A stretch of 64,000 nucleotides of DNA from Pseudoalteromonas sp. XMcav2-N (GCF_024124545.1 NZ_JAMXSF010000001.1:673504-737503), one strand, 5' to 3'; positions 13,209 through 22,493 are shown, counted from the first letter of the stretch. Notes: generated from the sequence alone by a model not told the origin. Made by a program: numbers and translations.

Positions 13209-13948
13209 GCAAGCTCCTCCCTGGTGACCGGGCTCTGTGCATCTGATTGACTTTGTTCAGCATGCAAGGCAACTTGTGCGCGTATTTTGGCTTCAAGTCG
13301 TGCCAGACGGAACAGATGAACAATTAATGCGGCGATGGCGGTCGGAATTGCCCACAGACCAATATGCAGCGGTTCAATACCCGTTATGCCATTTTCTCTT
13401 AAGAAAGCATCCATTAATAGCACGGCGCCAAAGGCAATGAATATATCTTCACCAAAAAAGACGGCAATATTGTCACATGCCGCTGCATGTGCACTGATCA
13501 GGTCCCGAACGGGCTTGGGCAATTCACCATGCAGGTTGCTCGCAGCGCCAAGCGCCATAGGGGCAAGCAAAGGGCGGACGGTCTGGGGCTGACCTGCAAG
13601 ATTAATTAAGCCGAGTGCGGCGCTGCACTCACGTACGACAAAATAGACGCTCATGATCCTCGCTGTGGTTGCGCCTTTGATACTCGCTATCCAACTCTTG
13701 GCGTGTTGTTGTAAACCATATCGTTCCAGAATCGCAATCACGGGGAGCAAGAGTAAAAAGCTTGCAAGCTGACGTGAATTAAGAAACTTCTCGCCGAAGG
13801 TTTCAAGCATGGTAAGAAAGTCTAAGTCAACCGCCCAGCCCGTAACGATGCCGGCACAGGTTACAACCAGCAGGGGGTTGAATCGCAGGGCAAACCCGAG
13901 GATCACCACTAAAATCCCACTAAGGGGTAAAAAATTAAGTTCACTCAC
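13205..13948 (-). CDS. DUF969 family membrane protein
   Basis: A 247-residue polytopic membrane protein of the DUF969 family. It starts MSELNFLPLSGILVVILGFALRF, and the central block RECSAALGLINLAGQPQTVRPLLAPM is characteristic. It probably forms a two-subunit transporter with the DUF979 protein encoded just downstream. The function is inferred from context only. It overlaps both neighbours by 4 bases, which points to coupled translation and a fixed stoichiometry. Confidence 0.85.
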   Translation of the reverse strand: MSELNFLPLSGILVVILGFALRFNPLLVVTCAGIVTGWAVDLDFLTMLETFGEKFLNSRQLASFLLLLPVIAILERYGLQQHAKSWIASIKGATTARIMSVYFVVRECSAALGLINLAGQPQTVRPLLAPMALGAASNLHGELPKPVRDLISAHAAACDNIAVFFGEDIFIAFGAVLLMDAFLRENGITGIEPLHIGLWAIPTAIAALIVHLFRLARLEAKIRAQVALHAEQSQSDAQSPVTREELA

Positions 13949-14880
13949 GAAAAACTCCTGTCGCGATGGGTCAGCGCTATGCGCAATTGATTGAGATGAT
14001 TTTGTTGTTTTTGTGTCTCCCGGCGTGCCTGGGTTTGGGTAGTCAGACTAAAACTGACCTGAGCGCCTGCAGCAAGCTGGGCAAGGTGTCGTAGATCGGC
14101 GCTGATCACCTGAGCTATCATCGGGTAACCACCGGTGGTCTGACAGTCGTTCAGCAGAACAATGGGCGCTCCGTTTGGTGGCAGCTGAACAGTACCAGGC
14201 AGCACAGCCTGACTGTTTATCGTAACCTGGTGACTGACTGGGACAGAGGTATTGAGGCGCATGCCCATCCGATTACTGTCGGCTGAAACCTGCCATTGCT
14301 GGCTACACAACAGTTGCTCTGTTGAGTGGTTCAGGTGTTTGCAATGGGGACCGGGCAGCACGCGGATTTGGCTTTGGTAGGGCGGTTGTAATGCACCTAT
14401 ACTTTGCTTTTCTGAACTGGCTTTATAGCTTAGCTGGTCCGCTGCTGATAACGCTTTACCTTCTATTCCGCCAAACCCTGCCTGTAGATCTGTGGAATCA
14501 GAGCCCATGACAGGGTGGAGATTGAAGCCTCCTTCTACACTGACATAGGCGCGCAGTGCGCTGGGGCTGGAAGCAAAACTGAGCACTTGCCCTGACTTAG
14601 CAAAGTAACGCCAGCCTGGTGTCAGTGCACAGTCGTCCAGGCGCGCATTGAGATCGCCGCCGGTCACGGCGAAGTTAGTTGGCTGATGAAAGCGCAACTG
14701 ACTGAGACCGACCGTGATTTCAAGGACCGCAGTATCAGGAGGGTTGCCAAGTAAGGTGTTGGCAATTTTCATTGCCATAGGGTCGAGTACGCCGCTTTGT
14801 GTTACTCCCAGGTGACGATAGCCATATCGGCCAAGATCCTGAATGCACATCTGAACACCAGGTTTGATGATTTCTAGCAC
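13945..14880 (-). CDS. pxpC: 5-oxoprolinase subunit PxpC (KipA/biotin-dependent carboxyltransferase family)
   Basis: 311 residues of the KipA/YbgK family. In E. coli, PxpA, PxpB and PxpC together hydrolyse 5-oxoproline to glutamate with ATP. Family text visible includes MLEIIKPGVQMCIQDLGRYGY at the start, GVTQSGVLDPMAMKIANTLLGN, and LNDCQTTGGYPMIAQVISADL near the C-terminus. Older annotations call this family allophanate hydrolase subunit 2. It overlaps pxpB by 7 bases and DUF969 by 4. No pxpA (LamB/YcsF family) is present in the operon or elsewhere in the window. Confidence 0.9.
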   Translation of the reverse strand: MLEIIKPGVQMCIQDLGRYGYRHLGVTQSGVLDPMAMKIANTLLGNPPDTAVLEITVGLSQLRFHQPTNFAVTGGDLNARLDDCALTPGWRYFAKSGQVLSFASSPSALRAYVSVEGGFNLHPVMGSDSTDLQAGFGGIEGKALSAADQLSYKASSEKQSIGALQPPYQSQIRVLPGPHCKHLNHSTEQLLCSQQWQVSADSNRMGMRLNTSVPVSHQVTINSQAVLPGTVQLPPNGAPIVLLNDCQTTGGYPMIAQVISADLRHLAQLAAGAQVSFSLTTQTQARRETQKQQNHLNQLRIALTHRDRSFS

Positions 14881-15530
14881 AGTCCCTCCTTTTGAGGCAC
14901 AAATTTCACGTTATCACCTGGCTGGAGCAAACAAGGCGACAGGGCTTGGGCATCGAATAATCGTGTTGAGCTGTGCCCCAGCAGTCGCCAGCCACCCGGA
15001 GAGCCACTGGGGTAGATCGCACTGAGATCTTCTGCAATGGCAACCGAGCCTGCGGGTACCTGTGTTCTTGGTGAGTCCAGTCGGGCAACCTGAAGCTGCT
15101 GTGGTACCGTACCCAGATAGGCGAAGCCAGGTAAAAAGCCCAGAAACTTGACCTGATAAATCGGTGAACTATGTAACTCAACAATGTCCCGTGGCGACAG
15201 GCCTAGTTGAGCGGCCAGTGGCAAGAGATCCGGACCGGCTTCTTTACCGTAGATAACCGGGAGAGTATGTGTGGTCGGCTGAAAGTCTGCTGCACTCAGC
15301 TCTTCCCAGAGCGTCAAGAGTCGTTCTTGCCATGTGCTGCAGTGAGCGGGGTTTTTTAAAACCAGCGTGATAGAGGTTTTGCCAACCACGATGTCTCTGC
15401 CAACCCTCAGTTCTTGTAAGTGGCGATGCAATGCAAACAATCGGTTCTGTTGAGCATCATCGAGTCGGGTGCAATTAAGGTCGAGCACCACAGCTTGCTC
15501 ACCAAGCAGATAAGTCTGTTCCTGATTCAT
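14874..15530 (-). CDS. pxpB: 5-oxoprolinase subunit PxpB (KipI/allophanate hydrolase subunit 1 family)
   Basis: 218 residues of the KipI/YbgJ family, the partner of PxpC. Characteristic text is PVIYGKEAGPDLLPLAAQLGLSP in the middle, then YQVKFLGFLPGFAYLGTVP and SPRTQVPAGSVAIAEDLSAIYP. It is the first gene of the five-gene leftward operon. In Bacillus the homologue KipI inhibits the sporulation kinase KinA, but the operon here argues for the 5-oxoprolinase role. Confidence 0.9.
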   Translation of the reverse strand: MNQEQTYLLGEQAVVLDLNCTRLDDAQQNRLFALHRHLQELRVGRDIVVGKTSITLVLKNPAHCSTWQERLLTLWEELSAADFQPTTHTLPVIYGKEAGPDLLPLAAQLGLSPRDIVELHSSPIYQVKFLGFLPGFAYLGTVPQQLQVARLDSPRTQVPAGSVAIAEDLSAIYPSGSPGGWRLLGHSSTRLFDAQALSPCLLQPGDNVKFVPQKEGLC

Positions 15531-15681
15531 GGTTTCTTATTTTCATTTTTTTATTGTCACACCAGATTAACCCTGAGATTTTGCCGGCGCGGCGGGGGCC
15601 CCGAGGCAAAGAATAGCAAGCTTATCATTGGCTGTCTTGTCCAATGTGTCCAACGCTGTCAGCGTGTGTCCACAGAGATGC

Positions 15682-15713
15682 AAAAAAAAAGCCATGCAGT
15701 GGTCGCATGGCTC
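15682..15713 (-). terminator. Rho-independent terminator of pepA
   Basis: On the minus strand, GAGCCATGC, a short GACCACT loop and GCATGGCT are followed by nine T. It lies about 20 bases after the pepA stop. Confidence 0.9.
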
Positions 15714-15731
15714 TCTTGGGTTGGGGTTCTG

Positions 15732-17246
15732 TTAATTGCTCAAGAGCCACTCGCTCAACAGGCGTACACCAAATCCGGTGCCTCCCGCAGAGACTTCGCC
15801 TTTACCAGTGGATGCCAGTGCGTTGCCAGCAATATCAATGTGCACCCAGCGTGTCTCACCAGCAAAATGTTGCAAGAAAGAGGCAGCTGTTGTGGCGCCT
15901 GGACCACCTGAGCCAATGTTAGCGATATCCGCAATGTCCGATTTCAACATATCTTTATAGCCTAGTGGAAGGCGCCAAAGTGGTTCATTGACGGCCTTGC
16001 CCGCCACTGTGAATTCAGAGATCAGATGCTCATCGTCAGAGAAAACAGCGGCATAGCGGTTGCCAACGGCACGGATCTTTGAGCCTGTTAATGTAGCCAG
16101 GTCTACCATGACTTCAGGTTTATAGTAGGTACGGGCATACCACATGGCATCACTCAGAACCAAGCGGCCTTCAGCGTCGGTATTAAGGATCTCTACGCTC
16201 AGACCTTCGGCTGTGCGCAGTACATCACCCGGGGCAATTGAGTTTTCAGATACCATGTTGGCGGCCATACCCATCACTGCGACAACGTTCACATCGGCTT
16301 TTGCCAGGGCCATAGCCTTGACAGTGCCCAGTACTGCAGCAGCGCCGGCCATGTCCGACTTCATGCGTGCAATTGATTTACCGGTTTTGATACTGTAACC
16401 ACCAGAATCAAACGTGATCCCTTTGCCTACCAAAGCGATGGGTGTGTCGTTATTGCCTTTATAATGTGCAACAACCAGACGCGCACCTTCTTTACTGCCG
16501 CGACCAACGCCTTCCAGTGCATTCATGCCCAGAGACTTAAGCTGTTCAGGCTCAAGAATTTTCACTTCAACGCCATACTGTTCAAGTTGTTTTGCTGCAT
16601 GAGCAAAGTCAACAGGAGTCATTTCGGTCGGCACTTCAGAAGTTAGGTCTCTTGCCAGGAACACGCCCTGTTCAATGTGGCTTAAAGTGGTGTATTCGGC
16701 TTGGGTTTTACGCTGATCATCCACATTCAGGCTATACGTCATGCTGTGTGTGTTCGGCTCTTTTTTATACAACTCAAACGTGTGGTCACGTAAATTGGCA
16801 CCGTGCGCATATTGCGCCGCAAGCTCGTGGTTACTTAGCTGACCATTGAGGCCTTGAATAGCGACACTGACGGTGTCTACTTCTTTTTTCTCCAGTTTCG
16901 CGTGCAGATTACCACCGAGTTTTGCCATTTTGGCGCTGTCTAACTCTTCGAGCTCGCCCAGACCAACGACAAGGATACGCTGATGCTTAGAATCAACTGG
17001 CGCTAGTAGTTCGACGACTTTGCCATAGTCACCAGAAAACTTGTCTGCCTCAAGCGCCTTGGTAAGCTGTTTGCGGGTATCTCTGTCGAGGAATTTAAAT
17101 GCATTGCTTTGCTCGTTATCCTGGAATACGACCAGCGCATTCGCCTTTTCATTCAGTTTACTGGTGAATTGGATATCAGCGGCAAGCGCTGACGCAGATC
17201 CGAAAAGAGCAACACTGAGTGCGCACAGACGAGTAGATAATGACAT
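15732..17246 (-). CDS. Leucyl aminopeptidase (M17) with an export signal
   Basis: Two-metal aminopeptidase of the PepA/LAP family, 504 residues. The family signature NTDAEGRL is intact in EILNTDAEGRLVLSDAMWY, and the metal-binding GKGITFDSGGYSIK block is present. Unlike cytoplasmic PepA, the protein starts with a signal peptide of about 22 residues (MSLSTRLCALSVALFGSASA, then LA and ADIQF), so it should act in the periplasm or be secreted. That fits a peptide scavenger upstream of the pyroglutamate operon, although it has its own terminator. No DNA-binding role is implied. Confidence 0.92.
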   Translation of the reverse strand: MSLSTRLCALSVALFGSASALAADIQFTSKLNEKANALVVFQDNEQSNAFKFLDRDTRKQLTKALEADKFSGDYGKVVELLAPVDSKHQRILVVGLGELEELDSAKMAKLGGNLHAKLEKKEVDTVSVAIQGLNGQLSNHELAAQYAHGANLRDHTFELYKKEPNTHSMTYSLNVDDQRKTQAEYTTLSHIEQGVFLARDLTSEVPTEMTPVDFAHAAKQLEQYGVEVKILEPEQLKSLGMNALEGVGRGSKEGARLVVAHYKGNNDTPIALVGKGITFDSGGYSIKTGKSIARMKSDMAGAAAVLGTVKAMALAKADVNVVAVMGMAANMVSENSIAPGDVLRTAEGLSVEILNTDAEGRLVLSDAMWYARTYYKPEVMVDLATLTGSKIRAVGNRYAAVFSDDEHLISEFTVAGKAVNEPLWRLPLGYKDMLKSDIADIANIGSGGPGATTAASFLQHFAGETRWVHIDIAGNALASTGKGEVSAGGTGFGVRLLSEWLLSN

Positions 17247-17437
17247 TGATTAAACCCTCAATAACTAATTTGGGATTCGTTTTACCTTAAACCAAGCGAT
17301 TAATTAATTAAATGTCGTTGAACGACACAGAATCCTAGTTAAAGCGTCGACAAGCAGGTTTTTTGTGCGAAAGTGAAAGTGTCACTGGGCTTGTGCGGTC
17401 TCACTAGGCATCTGAAATCATTTTTAAGGAAACCGGC

Positions 17438-18727
17438 GTGAATAAACGACTCATTCTGGGTTTGGCGTTGTTGGGGGGAATGGGTGTAACCCAAGCCAAT
17501 GATATCCCTGTTAGCAGTATGCCAGACAAAGCCAGTTCACATATTAAAACCCTGGTGTTGGGCTCCGGGTGTTTTTGGGGGGCAGAGAAACGCTATGAGG
17601 CCCTACCTGGTGTGATAGATGCCGAATCCGGCTATGCTGATGGTCGCGGCTTTAATGCGAGCTACAAAGCGATTACTGCTCCAAGTCGACGGTTTGATCC
17701 CAATAATTACGCAGAGGTAGTGCGCGTTACCTACAACGCCAGTCGGCTGTCCACAGACTCATTGCTAAAAGTGTATTTTGAAAGTCATGACCCGACACAG
17801 AAAAACCGCCAGGGCAACGACGTGGGTACTCAGTATCGTTCAACTATCTTGTATACACAAGAGGAGCAGAAAACCAAAGCAGAGGCGTTACGGGAGCAAT
17901 ATCAATTGTTACTGAGTAAAGCTGGTTATGGTCCGATCCAAACGGCAATTAAGCCTTTAGTGGCGTTTGTCAGGGCGGAAGAGTACCACCAAAACTATCT
18001 GGTGAAAAACCCCAATGGTTATTGCCCTGATCACAGTACAGGTGTGACCTTTAAACAAACGGTTGAAGAAAACGTCGACAATAAGGCATTAATGGTTGGC
18101 AAACATATTGTTGTTATTGATGCGCCATATTGCCCTTACTGTGAAAAGTTCAAACAACAAGTCGTGAATGATTATCAGGGCACCATTGCACTGCATTATC
18201 GTCGTGCAAACCAGTTGCAGGGGTTGAGTATCATGTCCGCAACCTGGGCGACACCGACGATCTTGTTTTTAGAAGCAGGTAAAGAAGTCGCAGGCTTTCA
18301 GGGCTATATGGATCGTGACGAATTTTACCGTGCACTGGGCGCTTTCAAGCTGGGTGACAGTGAGGCGTTCAAGACGGCGTTTGAGCAGGGCACAGATCGC
18401 CCGTTTTGTAAGCAGTATGATTTGTTTAAGCAAACTGGTGATGGTGTATTCATTGATAAGTTAAGCGGGCAAGCTTTATTCGATACCAAAGACAGGTTTA
18501 ACTCAGGAACCGGTTGGCTGTCCTTTAAGCACCCCGTAGCTGGCAGCGTTACCTATCATGAAGATAATAGCCATGGTATGCAGCGTATAGAGATCCGTTC
18601 CAGTTCTTCTGGGATCCACTTAGGTCATGTGTTTGCCAACGAAGGTCCGGGTGGTAGCGATCGCTACTGCATTAATGCGACCGTATTGGAGTTCAAATCC
18701 AGGCAGGAGTACCAGATAAGCAAGTAA
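17438..18727 (+). CDS. msrAB: Exported methionine sulfoxide reductase fusion: MsrA, thioredoxin-like, MsrB
   Basis: Repairs oxidised Met in both stereoisomers. The 429 residues hold a signal peptide (about 1-20), MsrA with catalytic Cys45 in GSGCFWGAEKRYE (about 38-200), a thioredoxin-like insert with C232-P-Y-C235 and a cis-Pro-like WATPTILFLEAG segment (about 215-310), and MsrB (about 330-425) with GTGWLSF and catalytic Cys411 in RYCIN. The MsrB part lacks the zinc-binding CxxC pairs seen in many homologues. The order A-Trx-B differs from Neisseria PilB (Trx-A-B). The middle domain probably recycles both reductase domains outside the cytoplasm. Confidence 0.93.
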   Translation: MNKRLILGLALLGGMGVTQANDIPVSSMPDKASSHIKTLVLGSGCFWGAEKRYEALPGVIDAESGYADGRGFNASYKAITAPSRRFDPNNYAEVVRVTYNASRLSTDSLLKVYFESHDPTQKNRQGNDVGTQYRSTILYTQEEQKTKAEALREQYQLLLSKAGYGPIQTAIKPLVAFVRAEEYHQNYLVKNPNGYCPDHSTGVTFKQTVEENVDNKALMVGKHIVVIDAPYCPYCEKFKQQVVNDYQGTIALHYRRANQLQGLSIMSATWATPTILFLEAGKEVAGFQGYMDRDEFYRALGAFKLGDSEAFKTAFEQGTDRPFCKQYDLFKQTGDGVFIDKLSGQALFDTKDRFNSGTGWLSFKHPVAGSVTYHEDNSHGMQRIEIRSSSSGIHLGHVFANEGPGGSDRYCINATVLEFKSRQEYQISK

Positions 18728-18750
18728 CAGTCCCGCACTAAAATTAGATA

Positions 18751-18770
18751 GATGCTAAAGGATTAGCATC
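18751..18770 (-). terminator. Short hairpin overlapping the stop of the GG-leader peptide gene
   Basis: GATGCTAA (18751-18758) and TTAGCATC (18763-18770) form an 8-bp stem with a 4-base loop that includes the stop codon of the small gene. The minus strand then reads TATCTAATTTT, so it may be a weak terminator. Confidence 0.5.
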
Positions 18771-18957
18771 CAATCGCCTGCGATAATGGGCAGTTATTAA
18801 TTGACTCTTCCCAACAAAAGCGGTTTTCAGTTGGCGCACAGTTATTAAAGTAGCTTTTAGGGCGACCGCCTGCTACTTGAGGTGTTACCTGAAGAGCTAA
18901 TGTTGCTTTGTCCGCACTGAGCCTTTTGATGCATTTTTTATTCAAATTGAGTTTCAT
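18763..18957 (-). CDS. Small GG-leader, Cys-rich peptide (RiPP or bacteriocin-like precursor)
   Basis: 64 residues from ATG 18957, which has AAGGA 8 bases upstream. This start is much better than the in-frame one at 18990. The first 31 residues look like a leader: MKLNLNKKCIKRLSADK, then LQVTPQVAGG, ending in Gly30-Gly31. The remaining 33 residues begin RPKSYFNNC and hold Cys at 40, 48, 56 and 64, exactly eight apart, the last being the C-terminal residue. A leader ending in GG is typical of precursors cut by C39-type peptidase exporters. No modifying enzyme or transporter gene lies nearby. It resembles the small gene at 55574. Function unknown. Confidence 0.7.
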   Translation of the reverse strand: MKLNLNKKCIKRLSADKATLALQVTPQVAGGRPKSYFNNCAPTENRFCWEESINNCPLSQAIGC

Positions 18958-19157
18958 TTTGATATTCCTTTTAGAATTTGCAGTGTTCATATAGTGAACA
19001 GTTAAACATTAGTACATCTCATGCTAGCGTGTAAATCTGTTTAACTTAACTGTTTGTAAACAATTGTGTCACAAAAATGAGTTGGGTTTTTAGACTGAAA
19101 GAAGTGAAATAGCACCTATACTGGAGGGTATTGATTCTGAGCAGGCATCAGTCGTTT

Positions 19158-20084
19158 ATGTACCGTATCCTCTGTTTTTGGATTTTGTTGCTGGCGATGC
19201 CACTGCGCGCCATGCAGCCTATTCAAATTCTCTACAATGACTGGACTAGCCAGCAAGTTTTGTCTCATATTGTGGCCAATATTTTTACCGAACTAGGCTA
19301 TCAAACTGAATTTATAGAGGCCAAAACAGATGGCCAGTGGTTTTTACTTAAAGCCGGAATGGCAGATGTTCAAATGGAAGTCTGGGAAGGCACCATGGCC
19401 GACAAATATGCGCAACTTATGCACAGTCAGGTGATAGTTGACCTTGGTGATTATACGTTGAAAACCCGCGAAGATTGGTGGTATCCGCTGTATGTTAAAC
19501 AGCATTGCCCCGGGTTACCTCACTGGGAAGCACTGATCCAATGTGCCGACGTCTTCTCCAGGCCTGGCTCTCAGGGCAAGGGCGTATATATCGCTGGCCC
19601 CTGGGAAAAACCTGACCGTGCCAGGATCCGAGCGTTACAGTTGCCCTTTGCCGTTGAGCAGGTCGACAGTGGAGAAGCACTATGGAAAAAGCTGGCGATC
19701 GCGCACAAAATTAAACAACCGATCCTGATGTTTAACTGGACACCTAACTGGGTGGGAGCCGTTTACCCTGGTGAGTTTGTTGAGTTTCCAGACTTTGATC
19801 CACGGTGCGAAACTGAACCTGGTTGGGGAGTCAATCCCAAATTCTTGTTTGATTGCGGAAACCCCAAATCAGGGTGGTTAAAAAAGATAGTCAGCACCGT
19901 GTTTTTTGAACGACACCCTTGTTTGGCCAAGGGCCTGCGTCAGTTCGACATGGACAGTATGATGCTTGAGCAACTGGCAGCCATGGTAAATCTGGAGAAT
20001 TTTACGCCTGCACTGGTTGCAAAACACTGGCTTGAAACCAATCAGGTTCAGTGGCGTTTGTGGTTTGCTAAATGTATTGACTAG
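19158..20084 (+). CDS. Glycine betaine/choline-type periplasmic binding protein (OpuAC family), no transporter partner
   Basis: 308 residues: signal peptide MYRILCFWILLLAMPLRA, then an OpuAC-type type II binding fold starting PIQILYNDWTSQQVLSHIV. The segment FLLKAGMADVQMEVWEG and the Trp-rich FNWTPNWVGAVYPGEFVEFP correspond to the regions that form the aromatic cage for quaternary amines in this family. No permease or ATPase gene is near. Instead a chemoreceptor gene follows after 96 bases on the same strand, so the protein may feed ligand to that receptor. A TTG at 19131 (GGAGGG only 3 bases before it) would add nine residues; the ATG gives the cleaner signal peptide. Confidence 0.85.
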   Translation: MYRILCFWILLLAMPLRAMQPIQILYNDWTSQQVLSHIVANIFTELGYQTEFIEAKTDGQWFLLKAGMADVQMEVWEGTMADKYAQLMHSQVIVDLGDYTLKTREDWWYPLYVKQHCPGLPHWEALIQCADVFSRPGSQGKGVYIAGPWEKPDRARIRALQLPFAVEQVDSGEALWKKLAIAHKIKQPILMFNWTPNWVGAVYPGEFVEFPDFDPRCETEPGWGVNPKFLFDCGNPKSGWLKKIVSTVFFERHPCLAKGLRQFDMDSMMLEQLAAMVNLENFTPALVAKHWLETNQVQWRLWFAKCID

Positions 20085-20180
20085 CCCTGTAAATGCAATA
20101 AAAAATAACATGAGTGGAGATCTTGAACTAAGCTCTAAGTACCTGTCGACTTTACAAGTCAGGATGACGCTGGAGGTGCC

Positions 20181-22484
20181 GTGAGCATCAAGTTAAAGCT
20201 TATTGTAAGCGTCTCAACTCTCATAACGATTGCGCTTATAATTTTGTCCTTTAGTGTGGGTATAGTGACTCAAAAAGATGTAGCCAGCACCCTTAATATG
20301 CAGGTCCAGCACCGCTTGGTGGGTCTCAGGGACGCAAAGAAAGAGCAGTTGACGGCGTATTTTGACTTCATCAATGGCCAGTTACTGACGCTGGCAACAA
20401 GTGAAGCCACCCGTAACGCGGCACTTCAATTTACAGATACTTTCAAACAAGTGGGCGCACAGCCCGAAGAAGCCGCATTGAGCCGCTATTATCGTGATGA
20501 GTTTGGACAGGTATTTACGCAAAGAAATGGTAAGCCGACTGATACACGGCGTCTGTTGGATAGCCTTGATGCACCAGCCAGATTCTGGCAAAACAAGTAC
20601 ATAGTGCAAAATACGCACCCATTAGGGAGTAAAAATGCCCTGAATAGTTTGCAAGATGGTAGCCAGTATGATTCTGTTCACCGTCTGCATCACCCCTTTT
20701 TTAATGGCTTCCTGGAGCAGTTTGGTTATTACGATATTTTTATTGTCGATGCACAAAATGGTCATGTGGTGTATTCCGTATTCAAGGAATTGGACTATGC
20801 GACATCACTGCTGCGTGGTCCCTATGCGCAAAGTGGACTTGGTGACGTTTTCAGAGCTGCCAGAACACTCACCCCGGGAGAGATAGCCTTTGTTGATTTT
20901 GCCCCGTATCTACCTTCCTACAATGCAGCTGCGTCATTTGTTGCGACGCCGATTGTCAAAGAAGGAAATATTCTGGCTGTATTGGTGTTTCAAATGCCGA
21001 TCGACAGACTCAATGACATCCTGACTTACCAGCAGAACTGGCAAGCACGAGGGCTGGGAGAATCGGGCGAAACCTACCTGGTAGGCAGTGACTTTAAAAT
21101 GCGTAGCATGAGCCGCTTTTTACTGGAAGATAAAGCAGGCTATCTGCAGGTACTGGCAAAGGCAGGTGTAGAGTCACAAGTGATTGCCGCAATAGACAGG
21201 TTTGATACATCGGTCGGGTTGCAAAGTGTCCGCACTCAGGCTGTCGAAGCAGCACTATCGGGTCGCTCCGGATTCGCCATCATTGAAGATTATCGCAATG
21301 TTGCTGTGGCATCTGCGTATACTTCCGTCGAGATAAACGGCAAGACCTGGGCGCTACTGAGCGAGCTCGATCAGTCTGAGGCCTTTGCTGATGTAGAAGA
21401 AATAACCAATCAGATAACAACGATGGCGATTATCATAACCGTCATACTGATAGTCATTGCGCTGTTTTGTGCATGGGTGCTGGGCAATATTATCGCTACG
21501 CCCATTCAAAAGATGAGCCGGTTTATCAATCAGGTTGCGACTTCACTGGACTTAACTTTGCGGTTTAATGAGTCTAATAGTCAGGACGAAATGGGTCAGG
21601 TAGAACGCGCTTTGAACTCTATGTTTGAAACTTTTGCCGACACTTTGAATCAGGTTAACTCCAGTGCCGAAAAGCTTTCCGGTCAAATGACACAGTTACA
21701 AGCTAACTTTACAGAGCTCACGAATAAGAGCGACACACAGACGGATTTAACCGTGCACATTGCTGCGGCAATGGAGCAAATGGCTGCAACCTCGGAGGAC
21801 GTAGCCAAGAATGCGCAATACACCAGCGAAGCCAGTCATGATGCGGTGAGCGCGTCAGAGCAGGGTAAGAGTAATGTGGCCAAGAATATGCAGTCATCCC
21901 GTAGTCTGGAGCAGGCGATGGACCTGACTATGCAGCAAATGACGGCTTTGCAGGAGCAGTCCAATAACATCAGCCAGGTATTAGAGGTGATCCAGACAAT
22001 TGCGGAGCAAACTAATTTGCTGGCATTAAATGCTGCGATTGAGGCAGCCCGAGCGGGTGAGCAAGGCAGAGGGTTTTCTGTTGTGGCCGATGAAGTAAGA
22101 TCTTTGGCGCAGCGGACTCAGCAATCGACAGAAGAGATAAATCGTATGATACAAGGTCTTCAAAGTGGTTCGGCAAATGCGATGTCAGCGATACGTGAAG
22201 CACATGCGTTAACAGAGAATAACTTATCATCGACGGACTGCACACGGGATTCATTGCAGCAAATTAATGACCAAATTTGTAAAATCGAAGCCTTTAATGA
22301 ACAAATGGCGACGGCGGCCACGGAACAAAGTGCCGTGGCCAAAGACGTAACTCAGCAAATATCAGATATCACAACCTTGGCTCAGGCAAACTGTGCGATT
22401 ATCACAGAGGTCAATGCAATGGCCGCTGCTGCGGATGAGGATGCGCTATTACTCAAGCAGCAGATCAGCAAATTTCATCTGTAA
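20181..22484 (+). CDS. Methyl-accepting chemotaxis protein
   Basis: 767-residue chemoreceptor. TM1 is at about 7-29, a periplasmic Cache-like sensor of about 380 residues follows, TM2 is near 412-436 ([20 protein letters not shown]), then a HAMP domain and a signalling domain whose tip reads [20 protein letters not shown]. The GTG start has GGAGG upstream. It would signal through CheA and CheW, which are not encoded here. Pairing with the betaine-type binding protein just upstream suggests sensing of compatible solutes. The sensor could also bind ligand directly. Confidence 0.93.
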   Translation: MSIKLKLIVSVSTLITIALIILSFSVGIVTQKDVASTLNMQVQHRLVGLRDAKKEQLTAYFDFINGQLLTLATSEATRNAALQFTDTFKQVGAQPEEAALSRYYRDEFGQVFTQRNGKPTDTRRLLDSLDAPARFWQNKYIVQNTHPLGSKNALNSLQDGSQYDSVHRLHHPFFNGFLEQFGYYDIFIVDAQNGHVVYSVFKELDYATSLLRGPYAQSGLGDVFRAARTLTPGEIAFVDFAPYLPSYNAAASFVATPIVKEGNILAVLVFQMPIDRLNDILTYQQNWQARGLGESGETYLVGSDFKMRSMSRFLLEDKAGYLQVLAKAGVESQVIAAIDRFDTSVGLQSVRTQAVEAALSGRSGFAIIEDYRNVAVASAYTSVEINGKTWALLSELDQSEAFADVEEITNQITTMAIIITVILIVIALFCAWVLGNIIATPIQKMSRFINQVATSLDLTLRFNESNSQDEMGQVERALNSMFETFADTLNQVNSSAEKLSGQMTQLQANFTELTNKSDTQTDLTVHIAAAMEQMAATSEDVAKNAQYTSEASHDAVSASEQGKSNVAKNMQSSRSLEQAMDLTMQQMTALQEQSNNISQVLEVIQTIAEQTNLLALNAAIEAARAGEQGRGFSVVADEVRSLAQRTQQSTEEINRMIQGLQSGSANAMSAIREAHALTENNLSSTDCTRDSLQQINDQICKIEAFNEQMATAATEQSAVAKDVTQQISDITTLAQANCAIITEVNAMAAAADEDALLLKQQISKFHL

Positions 22485-22493
22485 CACATGCGT

